Shown: positions 42,789-54,626, numbered from the stretch's first letter. The stretch: 64,000 nt of DNA from Sphingomonas sp. (GCF_004799495.1 NZ_SSMY01000004.1:228501-292500), one strand, 5' to 3'. A program made the numbers and translations. The notes: generated from the letters alone by a model not told the origin.

Positions 42789-43070
42789 ATGCGATTCATC
42801 GTCGATCTCTACAAGCTCATCATTTACATCGTCTTGGCGCTGATCATCATCGGCGTCGTGCTCGTCATCGCCGAGTTGATGAAGGCTGGCGGAACCAACC
42901 CGGCGTTCATGGGAATATATCTGTACGGCATAGTATCGGTTCTCGTGACGGTCGTTCTCTTCCTCGGCATTCTGGCGACGTTCATCTCGATCCATGACCG
43001 CCACGCCGAAATCGTCGACGAGCTTCGGGAAATTGCCGATGCGATTCGGGGCGAAGGCACGAAACAGTGA
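42789..43070 (+). CDS. Small two-helix membrane protein
   Basis: From ATG 42789 (after a GGGGGGA ribosome-binding site) the product is 93 residues with two membrane segments (YIVLALIIIGVVLVIAELM and MGIYLYGIVSVLVTVVLFLG) and a charged C-terminal tail (DRHAEIVDELREIADAIRGE) that could be a coiled coil. In-frame ATG 42765 would add eight residues without a good Shine-Dalgarno. Family not recognised. It overlaps the next small gene by four bases. Confidence 0.75.
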   Translation: MRFIVDLYKLIIYIVLALIIIGVVLVIAELMKAGGTNPAFMGIYLYGIVSVLVTVVLFLGILATFISIHDRHAEIVDELREIADAIRGEGTKQ

Positions 43071-43384
43071 AAAGGCATACCGCCCAAGGGCTTACCTTTG
43101 TCGGCGTGTGTGTGCTGATCGGCATCGTGCTGTTCATTCTGCTCGAAGCCGGAAAGGCGTCGCCGGAGAACGCGAGCACGGAGAACATGGTGTTCGCGGA
43201 GAATGCCGCCGATGTCGTCGACGAACCCCCGATGGCCGGGCCGACCCCCGAAGCGTCATTCGCGCCCGAGGCACCGGCGGTCGAAAACGCCGGCGCGCCC
43301 GCGCCCGCGGCGGACGAACCCCCGGCAAGGCCCGATACGACGACATCCGACGACGCGACGCCCGATACGAAACATCCCGACTAG
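43067..43384 (+). CDS. Small single-helix anchored protein with acidic Pro-rich tail
   Basis: A GTG at 43067, overlapping the previous stop (GTGA), opens 105 codons: a short basic start (MKRHTAQG), one membrane helix (LTFVGVCVLIGIVLFILLEA) and a low-complexity acidic Pro/Ala-rich tail of about 75 residues. No family is recognised. It is translationally coupled to the two-helix protein, so they may form one membrane unit. It converges on ada with seven bases between the stops. Confidence 0.7.
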   Translation: MKRHTAQGLTFVGVCVLIGIVLFILLEAGKASPENASTENMVFAENAADVVDEPPMAGPTPEASFAPEAPAVENAGAPAPAADEPPARPDTTTSDDATPDTKHPD

Positions 43385-43390
43385 GCGACG

Positions 43391-44428
43391 CTATTTGATG
43401 CCTTCGCGCGCGCGGAGCGCAGCCTTGCGGTCGACGCCGTACGCATAGCCGCCGATCGATCCGTCGCTGCGCTGCGCGCGGTGACAGGGAACGACGACGG
43501 CGACATGGTTCTTGCCGCATGCGGTGCCTGCGGCGCGCACCGCCTTGGGATTGCCCGCGGCGGCGGCGAGCTCGGCATAGGTCCGCGTTTCGCCCGCTGG
43601 CGTTTCGCGCAGCGCCTGCCACACTGCCTCTTGAAAGGCGGTTCCCCGGACATCGATCGGCAAATCGAGGTCGCGCTCGGGTGACTCGACGCTTTCGACG
43701 ACGCGCGCGGCGAGAGTCGCGAGCGCCGCGCCGCCCTGGACGATTTCCGCCTTCGGGAAATGCTGCGCGAGGCTTAGCGCATCCTCGTCGAACGCGACGC
43801 GGCAGAGGCCCTTGTCGGTTGCCGCGATCAGCAACTTGCCGAGGCTGGTGTCGGCGACCGTCCAGCGCACCGTCACCCCGGCCCCGCCCTTGCGCCACGC
43901 GCTCGGGGTCATGCCGAGCCGCCGCGCACCGCCTTCGTAGAACCGGCTCGGCGCCGAATAGCCCGCCTCGTAGATCGCGCCGGTAACGCTGTCCTCGGAT
44001 TTGAGCGCTTCCGCCACTCGCGTCGCGCGAAGACCTCGTGCGTAGGCCGCCGGCGTCACCCCGGTGGCGCGCTTGAACAGCCGGTGGAAATGGTGCGGCG
44101 CATAGCCGACCCGCGCAGCGAGTTCTTCGAGCGCAATCGAATCCTCCGCTGCCTCGATCAACGCGACCGCTTCCGCCACCGCGATCCGGTCGCGCCCGAC
44201 CTCGTCGGGCTTGCAGCGCAGGCAGGCGCGATAACCGGCCGCACGCGCTTCGGCACCATCGCGGTAGAAGCTGACGTGCTCGCGCCTGGGATGGCGCGCG
44301 GGGCAGCTCGGCTTGCAGTAGATGCCAGTCGTCCTGACCGCGCCGACGAAGCGCCCGTCGAACGCGCGGTCGCGGCGCTCGAACGCGGCCCAGGCGGCGT
44401 CCTGGTCGATGAGAATGTCGTGTGTCAT
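43391..44428 (-). CDS. ada: Ada: O6-methylguanine-DNA methyltransferase and regulator
   Basis: The 345-residue bifunctional protein holds the N-terminal Ada zinc domain with Cys38, Cys42, Cys69 and Cys72 (TTGIYCKPSC, CLRCKPD), where Cys38 takes methyl groups from phosphotriesters. It also has an AraC-type HTH region (LEELAARVGYAPHHFHRLFK) and a C-terminal methyltransferase with VVPCHRAQ, acceptor Cys315. All key residues are present. It repairs alkylated DNA and, once methylated, activates its own operon. No alkB follows. No Shine-Dalgarno is seen; a palindrome overlapping a -10-like box lies directly before the ATG. Confidence 0.97.
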   Translation of the reverse strand: MTHDILIDQDAAWAAFERRDRAFDGRFVGAVRTTGIYCKPSCPARHPRREHVSFYRDGAEARAAGYRACLRCKPDEVGRDRIAVAEAVALIEAAEDSIALEELAARVGYAPHHFHRLFKRATGVTPAAYARGLRATRVAEALKSEDSVTGAIYEAGYSAPSRFYEGGARRLGMTPSAWRKGGAGVTVRWTVADTSLGKLLIAATDKGLCRVAFDEDALSLAQHFPKAEIVQGGAALATLAARVVESVESPERDLDLPIDVRGTAFQEAVWQALRETPAGETRTYAELAAAAGNPKAVRAAGTACGKNHVAVVVPCHRAQRSDGSIGGYAYGVDRKAALRAREGIK

Positions 44429-44430
44429 GC

Positions 44431-44444
44431 CGCCTATCTAGGCG
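44431..44444 (-). promoter_or_regulatory. Palindrome overlapping a candidate -10 box of ada
   Basis: CGCCTA-TC-TAGGCG is a perfect 6-base-arm palindrome at 44431-44444. Read on the minus strand it contains CTAGATA, close to the CTANAWC -10 form, with the TAGATA core at 44435-44440, six bases before the ada ATG. The coincidence suggests an operator overlapping a leaderless promoter. No good -35 is visible, as expected if an activator is needed. Inference only. Confidence 0.4.
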
Positions 44445-44477
44445 CCCGCGCGGCGATCCGCTTCCCGTCGCTTGCGA

Positions 44478-44999
44478 TCAAAGCGGGCGGTCGATCGCAT
44501 AGACGACGTGCACCACAGGCTTGCCCGCCATGTCGGCGTGATGCGTGCGGTCGGTGAGGTGGCCGCCGATCTTCTCGACCGCGCGGCGCGACCGACCGTT
44601 GTTCTCGCCGACCAGCAAGATGACGCGCTCCATCGTCTTGAAAGCATGATCGAGCATCAGCGCCTTCATCTCGCCGTTGTAGCGCCCGCCCCAGTGCGAC
44701 CGCGCGAGAAACGTCCAGCCGATCTCGACCTCGCCGGGCAAGGCGCGCGTCAGTCCGTAGCGCGAACTGCCGATCGCCGCGCCGCTCGCGCGATCGGTCG
44801 CCACCAGCATCCCGCCCGACGCCATCCCGTCGTCGAAGAACTTGCGGAACACCGGTTCCTGCCAGCGGTCGTGCGCCGGGTGCACTTCCCAGATCAACGG
44901 GTCGCTCGCCACCGCGAACAGCGTATCGAAATCTGCCGGCGTCGCCGGGCGCAGTTCGACCAGTTCGCCGACGAGATGCGGTTGCCGGTCCATCGTCAC
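44478..44999 (-). CDS. GNAT family N-acetyltransferase (RimJ/RimL-like)
   Basis: The 173-residue protein has the GNAT layout of the RimJ/RimL branch: VELRPATPADFDTLFAVASD at the N-terminus, IGWTFLARSHWGGRYNGEMK with the acetyl-CoA loop and helix, and ILLVGENNGRSRRAVEKIGG near the end. The substrate is unknown. Start is GTG at 44999, overlapping the PepSY-like gene's stop (GTGA), or ATG at 44993; the overlap argues for the former. It is the last gene of a three-gene minus-strand unit. Confidence 0.88.
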   Translation of the reverse strand: MTMDRQPHLVGELVELRPATPADFDTLFAVASDPLIWEVHPAHDRWQEPVFRKFFDDGMASGGMLVATDRASGAAIGSSRYGLTRALPGEVEIGWTFLARSHWGGRYNGEMKALMLDHAFKTMERVILLVGENNGRSRRAVEKIGGHLTDRTHHADMAGKPVVHVVYAIDRPL

Positions 45000-45427
45000 A
45001 GCAAGAACAGGAGGACGGGCACCACGACCCCCGCCGTCAGCACGACCGCTGACGTCCGTCGCATCATCGGCGTTCCCAGCGCGACTGCCAGTCCTATCAG
45101 CGTCGTCAGGAAAAGCCCAAGCGCGGTCAGCAACGCAAATACCTTGAGCGGAACGAATGCCTCGGCATCATGGTGTTCGTCGACCGGCTTTGCCGTCGAC
45201 GCTCCCCCCGGGCGCGCCGGCGCCGGGGGACGCGGCTTGGGAGCCGCCTGCTTCTTGTGGATTCCCGCCATCCACGACACCCAGGCGGGCGGCGGTGGAT
45301 TGCGCTGGTCCTGCCAGCCGACGACCTGAAGGAACCCGCTGGATGCGAAGAACAGGATCGCGGGCGCCAGAAACACGCCGATATAATGGTGCCAGTGGCG
45401 CAAGCGGCGGAGCGTGGCCCCCTTCAT
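44996..45427 (-). CDS. PepSY-like small membrane protein
   Basis: The 143-residue protein starts LRRLRHWHHYIGVFLAPAIL, with the HxxxG start typical of PepSY-associated TM helices, then GFLQVVGW, a His/Lys/Pro-rich loop, and two more membrane segments near the C-terminus (VFALLTALGLFLTTLIGLAV, SAVVLTAGVVVPVLLFLL). ATG 45427 overlaps the preceding stop (ATGA). The His-rich helix and loop could bind a metal or haem, but this is a guess. It is coupled on both sides and so should work with its two neighbours. Confidence 0.7.
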   Translation of the reverse strand: MKGATLRRLRHWHHYIGVFLAPAILFFASSGFLQVVGWQDQRNPPPPAWVSWMAGIHKKQAAPKPRPPAPARPGGASTAKPVDEHHDAEAFVPLKVFALLTALGLFLTTLIGLAVALGTPMMRRTSAVVLTAGVVVPVLLFLL

Positions 45428-46092
45428 GCGCCGCCCGTCGTCTTGATCGACTGCGCGATCGCACGCGTTTCGCGCATCAGCTGAAGGATCGACGCGTCGT
45501 CGTTCTTGAGCCCCGAGCGGTAGATGAACAACATCCGTCCGCCGACCGAAGTCAGGCATGCCGCCAGCGCCTGGTCGTAGGTCGCCAGCGGCGACTCGAC
45601 GTGCATCACCCCGGCCATATAGCCGCACATCTCGTCCTTGCCGCGCGGGCCGAACGTTCCGCTCAGCGCGACTTTGGCGCCGAACGTGTCGGTCAGCGAC
45701 TTCGACGCCTGGCCCAGCGCCTTGTCGCCCGTCGCGTTGGCGATGGTCACGGGGTTGTCGAACTCCTTGCCGATTTGCGTGAGCAATTCGGCGCGCGTGA
45801 CCGGCACCATCAGCGCTTTGCGCGGCGTCTTGATGATCGTGACGTCGTTCGCGCCTTTCACGATGGGGGCGCCGCACCTGGTCAGGGTGAGGTCGGTAAC
45901 GTTTTCGGTATCGGCCGCCGCGACCACTTGGGCGACATCCGCCTGGGCTCCCACCGGCAGACAATAGCCGTCGGGCATCGGCAGTGTGAACGACACACCG
46001 CCTACCCGGAAGTCGGCGAGCCGGCCGTCCGCGCCCGGTTCCGCCGCGATCAAACCCATCGCCCCGACTACGATCAACGCCGACTTCAACAT
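45424..46092 (-). CDS. Secreted protein of unknown function
   Basis: From ATG 46092, with GGAAGGG at good spacing, the product is 222 residues with a short signal peptide (MLKSALIVVGAMGLIAAEPG). It carries four Cys (in GYCLPVGA, LTRCGAP, DEMCGYMAG, LAACLTS) that could form disulphides, and no enzyme motif. I do not recognise the family. An in-frame ATG 46107 would add five residues. First gene of a coupled unit with a PepSY-like membrane protein and a GNAT. Confidence 0.75.
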   Translation of the reverse strand: MLKSALIVVGAMGLIAAEPGADGRLADFRVGGVSFTLPMPDGYCLPVGAQADVAQVVAAADTENVTDLTLTRCGAPIVKGANDVTIIKTPRKALMVPVTRAELLTQIGKEFDNPVTIANATGDKALGQASKSLTDTFGAKVALSGTFGPRGKDEMCGYMAGVMHVESPLATYDQALAACLTSVGGRMLFIYRSGLKNDDASILQLMRETRAIAQSIKTTGGA

Positions 46093-46201
46093 CCTCGCCC
46101 TTCCCACTACGTTAGGGACCCTAGCTAGCCGCGCCGATGCGATTACGAAAGCGGCGTTGCGCAGGGGCGCCGATATTCCCGGTCCGCCCCGGGCAAGCGG
46201 G

Positions 46202-46230
46202 TTGCATCCCCCGCCCCCCTTTGCTAACCG
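46202..46230 (+). promoter_or_regulatory. Candidate promoter of the F1 operon
   Basis: TTGCAT (46202-46207), a 17-base C-rich spacer and TAACCG (46225-46230, extended reading GCTAACCG) form a plausible -35/-10 pair. It would give a leader of about 78 bases before atpH. Confidence 0.45.
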
Positions 46231-46314
46231 CGCGCCAACCCATCAAAGGGCGCCCCTTCGGCTGCCCGCTTTTCGCATGGGGCCACATACCCTTTTGAGA
46301 AGGACCCTCATCGC

Positions 46315-48410
<2,096 letters not shown>

Positions 48411-48422
48411 ACGGATAGCTAG

Positions 48423-49295
48423 ATGGCTTCGCTTAAAGCCCTCAAGATCCGCATCGGCTCGGTCAAGTCGACGCAGAAGATCACCAAGGCGATGAAGATG
48501 GTCGCCGCCGCGAAACTGCGCCGCGCGCAGGAAGCGGCGGAGGCCGGTCGTCCCTATGCCCAGCGGATCGAGGCGGTCGTGTCCAGCCTCGCGTCGCAGG
48601 TCACGATCGGGCCGAGCACGCCCAAGCTGCTCGCCGGGACCGGCAAGGACCAGGTTCACCTGTTCATCGTCGCGACCAGCGACAAGGGCCTGGCCGGCGC
48701 GTTCAACACCAACATCGCGCGCCTCGCGCGGCGCCGGGCGGCGGAAATGATCGCCGAGGGCAAGACGGTCAAGTTCTACACGATCGGCAAAAAAGGTCGC
48801 GCGGTGCTCAACCGCCAGTATCGCGACCTGATGATCCATTCGATCGAACCGGGCGGGCTGGACAAGCTGACCTTCGCCGACGCGCGCGGCTATGCCGACG
48901 ACCTGATCGCGCGGTTCGAAGCAGGCGAATTCGACGTCGCGCACCTGTTCTATTCGCACTTCAAGTCGGTGCTGACGCAGGAGCCGACGGAGCAGCAGTT
49001 GATCCCCGTCGCGATCCCCGCGGCGTCGGAAGTCACGCTGACCCCGGCGGAATACGAGCCCGACGAGGAGGAAATTCTCGCCGAGCTGCTCCCGCGCAAC
49101 GTCGCGGTGCAGCTGTTCCGCGCGATGCGCGAGAATGCCGCGTCGGAACAGGGGTCGAAGATGACCGCGATGGACAATGCCACGCGCAACGCCGGCGACC
49201 TGATCAACCGGCTCACGATCCAGTACAACCGCAGCCGCCAGGCCGCGATCACCACCGAACTCGTTGAAATCATCTCGGGCGCCGAAGCGCTCTAA
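48423..49295 (+). CDS. atpG: ATP synthase F1 subunit gamma
   Basis: The 290-residue rotor shaft protein has the N-terminal coiled helix ([20 protein letters not shown]), the central Rossmann-like part ([16 protein letters not shown]) and the C-terminal helix ([20 protein letters not shown]). It follows atpA by 12 bases and precedes atpD by 24 bases. Confidence 0.99.
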   Translation: MASLKALKIRIGSVKSTQKITKAMKMVAAAKLRRAQEAAEAGRPYAQRIEAVVSSLASQVTIGPSTPKLLAGTGKDQVHLFIVATSDKGLAGAFNTNIARLARRRAAEMIAEGKTVKFYTIGKKGRAVLNRQYRDLMIHSIEPGGLDKLTFADARGYADDLIARFEAGEFDVAHLFYSHFKSVLTQEPTEQQLIPVAIPAASEVTLTPAEYEPDEEEILAELLPRNVAVQLFRAMRENAASEQGSKMTAMDNATRNAGDLINRLTIQYNRSRQAAITTELVEIISGAEAL

Positions 49296-50851
<1,556 letters not shown>

Positions 50852-50852
<1 letters not shown>

Positions 50853-51106
50853 TGTCGCTCCATTTCGAACTCGTCACGCCGGAAAAGCTGCTCCGCTCGG
50901 AGGACGTTTATATGGTCGTCGTTCCGGGAACGGAGGGCGATTTCGGCGTGCTGGAGGGCCACGCGCCGGTCATGTCGACGATCCGCGACGGGAGCCTCGC
51001 GATCTACACCGCCGAGAAGGCCGATCCCGAACTGCTGCCGATCCAAGGCGGCTTCGCCGAAGTGTCGGCGACCGGCTTGACCGTGCTGGCCGAGCAGGCG
51101 GGCTGA
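50852..51106 (+). CDS. atpC: ATP synthase F1 subunit epsilon (short form)
   Basis: The 84-residue product covers the N-terminal beta-sandwich of epsilon ([60 protein letters not shown]) but lacks the C-terminal two-helix domain found in longer forms of about 130 residues, so it ends after the sandwich. Short epsilon is known in alphaproteobacteria. The ATG shares its A with the atpD stop (TAATG). Without the helices, self-inhibition of ATP hydrolysis by epsilon is not expected. Confidence 0.96.
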
Positions 51107-51119
51107 TAAATAAATCGTC

Positions 51120-51184
51120 ACCCCAGCGAAAGCTGGGGTCTCTTGCCCTATTTGCTCGCGCGAGATGCCAGCTTTCGCTGGCAT
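51120..51184. repeat. Dispersed double-hairpin repeat, copy 3, after atpC
   Basis: ACCCCAGC-GAAA-GCTGGGGT (51120-51139) and ATGCCAGC-TTTC-GCTGGCAT (51165-51184) are perfect 8-base hairpins with complementary tetraloops. The outer halves (CGTCACCCCAGC and its near complement ending GCATGACG) also pair, so the whole element can fold as nested inverted repeats. It sits between atpC and the opposing DUF6265-like gene and may double as a terminator for both. Confidence 0.85.
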
Positions 51185-51195
51185 GACGGATGGGT

Positions 51196-51642
51196 TCAGT
51201 TCGCCCCCTGCCGTTGATACGTCCAGCCATAGCGCTGGCTACCGTCGATCTGGCTGATCTCGGCCTTCAATCCCATTCCGTCGCGCCAGTAATGGATGCG
51301 CTGCGGATAGTCGTGCTGCGGGTTGGCGAAGGTGATGTCGCGCGGCCCCGATGAGGCCATCGGAAAGGCGACGCGCGCGCCGCCCTTGACCGATCCGTAG
51401 AACACCAGCCCGCCATCGGGCCCACGTTCGATCTGCATCGTTTCCCACGATTGGATCTGGTCGCCGTGGCCGTTGCGGCCCGACCCCATCATCTGGCCGG
51501 CGCGCGGGCCGGTCCAGCATTCCTCGGTCCAGTTGGCACTCTTCTGCTCGAGCCAGCACCCGCTCATCCAGCCGGGCATCGTCGGCGCGCTCGATGCGCC
51601 CGCCGCGAGCATCGCCAGTCCCGGTACCATGATCCGCTGCAT
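51196..51642 (-). CDS. Secreted DUF6265-like protein
   Basis: The 148-residue protein has a signal peptide (MQRIMVPGLAMLAAGASSAP), then GWMSGCWLEQKSANWTEECW and repeated strand patterns (VFYGSVKGGARVAFPM, ITFANPQHDYPQRIHYWRDG). This fits the DUF6265 beta-barrel type seen near hydrolases in many Proteobacteria. ATG 51642 is chosen because GGGAGGAT lies just upstream and it starts at the signal; an ATG 12 bases in is the alternative. Function unknown. Confidence 0.78.
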   Translation of the reverse strand: MQRIMVPGLAMLAAGASSAPTMPGWMSGCWLEQKSANWTEECWTGPRAGQMMGSGRNGHGDQIQSWETMQIERGPDGGLVFYGSVKGGARVAFPMASSGPRDITFANPQHDYPQRIHYWRDGMGLKAEISQIDGSQRYGWTYQRQGAN

Positions 51643-51773
51643 CTCTATCCTCCCGATCGTTCTCGACCGACTGTAGCGTCGCGGGACGACGCTGGCGACT
51701 CGCTCACGTAGGGGTGCTCTGCTACGCTCGGCGCACAGACCGGCGCCGGCCGGCAGATTGGGAGAGGTGCCCG

Positions 51774-53273
51774 ATGCAGCAATTGAGCGCGATGGATGCG
51801 TCGTTCGTCTACATGGAAACGCCACACACGCCGATGCACATTGGGTCGGTCGGCATCTATGACCCGTCGACCGCGCCGGGCGGGTTCGTCCGGTTCAAGG
51901 ACATATTGAGCTTCATCGAACAACGGCTGCCCGGCGCGCGCAGCTTCCGCCAACGCCTCGTCCGCGTGCCGTTCGACGTCGATCATCCCTATTGGATCGA
52001 GGACCCCGAGTTCGACATCGAGTTCCACGTCCGCCACATCGCGCTGCCCAAGCCCGGCGACTGGCGTCAGCTCTGCATCCAGGTCGCGCGGCTCCATTCG
52101 CGGCCGATGGACCTGACGAAGCCACTGTGGGAATTCACCGTGGTCGAGGGGCTGGACAACATTCCCGGCCTGCCGCCCGGCTGCTTCGCGCTCGTCTCCA
52201 AGGTTCATCACGCCGCGATCGACGGCATGTCAGGGGTCGAGATGTCGGCGGCGGTGCACGATCTAGACGCCAGCATGAAGCCGCCCGAAAAGCCCGACGA
52301 CTGGGCGCCCGAGAACATGCCGCGCGTCGCCGATTTGCTCACGCGCAGTTACTTCAACAACCTGCTCCAGCCGATGCGGATCGCCGAGACGATCGGCCGC
52401 TCGCTCCCCGGCATGGCGAAGCTCGCGGTCCAGGCGGGCAAGGGCGACGTATCCCTCAAGAACACCCGCCCCGCGCCCAAGACGCGGTTCAACGGCAAGG
52501 TCTCGGCGCACCGCGTATGGGACGCCGTGCCCTTCAAGCTCGCCGAGGTGCGCGCGATCAAGGAAGCGGTCGAGGGCGCGACGGTCAACGACGTGATCAT
52601 CGCGGTCGTCGGCGGCGCGCTTCGCAGCTACCTCAAGGGTAAGGGCGAGCTGCCCAAGGAAACGCTGACCGCAATGGCGCCGATCTCGGTGCGGCAGGAG
52701 GGCGAGAAGGCGGCGCTCGGCAATCTCGTTTCGGCGATGGTGATCGGGCTCGGCACGCAGATCGAGGACCCGCTCGAACGGCTGCGTTTCGTCCATGACG
52801 ACGCAGTCAATTCGAAGGCGATGACCAACGCGGTCGGCGCGAAGACGCTCGCCGACTACAGCAAGCTCATCCCCTCGGGCCTCGCCGGACTCGGCGCGCG
52901 GCTCTACACGCGGGTCGGAGCGGCGAACATGCACGCGCCGGCGTTCAACTGCGTCGTCACCAACGTGCCGGGCAGCCGCGTGCCGCTCTATTTCGCGGGC
53001 GCGCGGATGGTCGCGATGTACGGAACGGCACCCGTGTTCGACAGTATGGGGCTGATCAATCCGGTCTATTCGTACGGCGACACGATCGCGGTGTCGTTCA
53101 CCGCCGACCGCGACATGCTGCCCGATCCGGACGTCTATGCCGACGCGCTGCGATCGTCGTTCGAGGCGCTGAAGGCGGCGGCGCTCAAGACGCCCGCGCC
53201 GAAGAAGGAAGCCAACGAGAACAAGCCTGCGAAGAAACCCGCGCCGAAGCGCGCTGCCAAGGGAGCAAAGTGA
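51774..53273 (+). CDS. Wax ester synthase/diacylglycerol acyltransferase (WS/DGAT)
   Basis: The 499-residue acyltransferase carries the active-site HHAAIDG at residues 145-151 (HHxxxDG), the N-terminal MQQLSAMDASFVYMET start and a PLWEFTVVEGL segment before it, plus NCVVTNVPGSRVPLYFAGA in the C-terminal domain. Such enzymes make wax esters or triacylglycerol from acyl-CoA at the membrane/lipid-body surface. The last 25 residues are Lys/Ala/Pro-rich (KKPAPKRAAKGAK), an unusual tail. GGGAGAGG precedes ATG 51774. The stop overlaps the phasin ATG (TGATG). Confidence 0.93.
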   Translation: MQQLSAMDASFVYMETPHTPMHIGSVGIYDPSTAPGGFVRFKDILSFIEQRLPGARSFRQRLVRVPFDVDHPYWIEDPEFDIEFHVRHIALPKPGDWRQLCIQVARLHSRPMDLTKPLWEFTVVEGLDNIPGLPPGCFALVSKVHHAAIDGMSGVEMSAAVHDLDASMKPPEKPDDWAPENMPRVADLLTRSYFNNLLQPMRIAETIGRSLPGMAKLAVQAGKGDVSLKNTRPAPKTRFNGKVSAHRVWDAVPFKLAEVRAIKEAVEGATVNDVIIAVVGGALRSYLKGKGELPKETLTAMAPISVRQEGEKAALGNLVSAMVIGLGTQIEDPLERLRFVHDDAVNSKAMTNAVGAKTLADYSKLIPSGLAGLGARLYTRVGAANMHAPAFNCVVTNVPGSRVPLYFAGARMVAMYGTAPVFDSMGLINPVYSYGDTIAVSFTADRDMLPDPDVYADALRSSFEALKAAALKTPAPKKEANENKPAKKPAPKRAAKGAK

Positions 53274-53752
53274 TGGCGAAGAAGGTCAAGGACACGATCG
53301 ACACCGGCGCCAAGCGTGCGAAGAGCGCCGCAGACAAAGCCGCCAAGCGCGCGAAGGATGCCACCGACAAGGCCGCCAAGCGCGCCAAGGACGCGACCGA
53401 CCGCGCGGCGAAGGCGGCGAAGGATGCCACCGACCGTGCGGCGTCGGGCGCCAAGAATGCCGCCGACCGGGCGAGCGGGATCGGCGAAAACATTCGCAAG
53501 TCAGGCGAGAAGCTCGCCAAGCAGGGCAATGCCGTCAGCATGAAGGTGCTCGAGCATGCCGAGACCAACACGCGCGAAGCCTTCGCCGCGATGCGCAAGG
53601 CGGCGGGCGCGACCAATCCCGCCGAAGTCGCTAAGATCCAAGGCGACTATCTCCGCGAACAGGGCGCGCGCTCGATGGCGCACGCGCGCGAGATCGGCGA
53701 GATGATCATGCAGTTCGGTCGCGACGCGATGGGGATGGGGAAGAAGGGCTAA
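53273..53752 (+). CDS. Phasin-family protein with 11-residue N-terminal repeats
   Basis: The 159-residue protein has two parts. Residues 12-66 are five near-perfect 11-residue repeats of the AAKRAKDATDK type (amphipathic, basic, like apolipoprotein/LEA repeats). Residues about 70-155 look like a phasin domain (NAVSMKVLEHAETNTREAFA, AEVAKIQGDYLREQGARSMA). Phasins coat PHA granules. Coupling by a one-base stop/start overlap to the WS/DGAT gene and the nearby PHA synthase support a lipid-granule role; the repeats could bind the granule surface or DNA. Confidence 0.85.
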   Translation: MAKKVKDTIDTGAKRAKSAADKAAKRAKDATDKAAKRAKDATDRAAKAAKDATDRAASGAKNAADRASGIGENIRKSGEKLAKQGNAVSMKVLEHAETNTREAFAAMRKAAGATNPAEVAKIQGDYLREQGARSMAHAREIGEMIMQFGRDAMGMGKKG

Positions 53753-53778
53753 TCGAGCTCCGCTTCGATTGGCGGGGA

Positions 53779-54570
53779 CTAAGCGTGCCCCGCCGACGGA
53801 TAGACGAACGCACGCACGCCGGTCCGTTCGAACGGGTGCCAGTCGCCCTCGGGTTGCGCGAGCCGGTCGGCGATCGCGTAGAGCACGCTCGCGTTGACGC
53901 CGAGCCCACAATGGCTGCCGTGCACCTCGATATTGTCGGACATCGGCCCGACTTCCTCGCAGCAATTCTGCCACGCGACCACGCCGTCGGCGCGCGAGTA
54001 GATCGCCGTCGAGGGGACCGGCGGCGGCGCGGAAACTTCGTTGAGCTGCGCCTTGGTATCGGCGCCGTCGATCTTCTGTCCGGTGAGGACTTCATACGCG
54101 CGCCACACGTTCGACGCCTTGGGACTGCCCGAAAAGGGCGAGCCGAGCGTGATGACCTGGCGGATCGCATGCGGGATGCGCTTGGCGACCAATCGCGCCA
54201 TCACGCCGCCCAGGCTCCAGCCGACCAGGCTGACCTTCTGCCCGCTCTCCTCGTACACCGCGAGGACGCGCTTGATTAGCTTCTCGCCGTGACGCCCGAT
54301 CGCCTTGGGGCCGAGGTTGCGCCCTAGGTCCCAGGTGTGCGCTTGATAGCCATGCTGTTTGAGGAACCCGCGCAATACGCCAGTCGAGCGGTCGCTGGTC
54401 ACGAACCCCGGCAGCACGATCACCGGATGCCCATCGCCGTTAGGCGCGGTGGCAAGCGCCGGCGCGGCCCAAGGGAGTGCGGCGAGTTCGAACAGCGCGC
54501 GCGGCAATTCGGTCAATGCGAGCAGCGCGGAGGGCGCCTTGACGCTCGGTTCGGGTGCTGCACTGGCCAT
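53779..54570 (-). CDS. Alpha/beta hydrolase (lipase-like)
   Basis: The 263-residue protein has the lipase fold with PVIVLPGFVTSD (oxyanion strand), nucleophile Ser119 in LVGWSLGGVMA, ITLGSPFSG and a C-terminal His in VHGSHCGLGVN. An Asp is found in YSRADGVVAW. The LPGF-D and GSPF text resembles lipases of the triacylglycerol/PGAP1-like group. AGGAGA precedes the ATG at 54570. It is oriented toward the phasin gene (26 bases between stops), suggesting mobilisation or remodelling of stored lipid. Substrate not known. Confidence 0.87.
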   Translation of the reverse strand: MASAAPEPSVKAPSALLALTELPRALFELAALPWAAPALATAPNGDGHPVIVLPGFVTSDRSTGVLRGFLKQHGYQAHTWDLGRNLGPKAIGRHGEKLIKRVLAVYEESGQKVSLVGWSLGGVMARLVAKRIPHAIRQVITLGSPFSGSPKASNVWRAYEVLTGQKIDGADTKAQLNEVSAPPPVPSTAIYSRADGVVAWQNCCEEVGPMSDNIEVHGSHCGLGVNASVLYAIADRLAQPEGDWHPFERTGVRAFVYPSAGHA

Positions 54571-54626
54571 CGACTAATTCTCCTGCAAATCGAGCGGCTT
54601 CTACGCGCCGTCCCGCAATTCGATCC

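Noticed and set aside
42789..43384. Toxin-antitoxin or defence system
   Set aside because: Size and coupling fit loosely, but no known toxin or antitoxin motif, nuclease or DNA-binding domain is present in either product.
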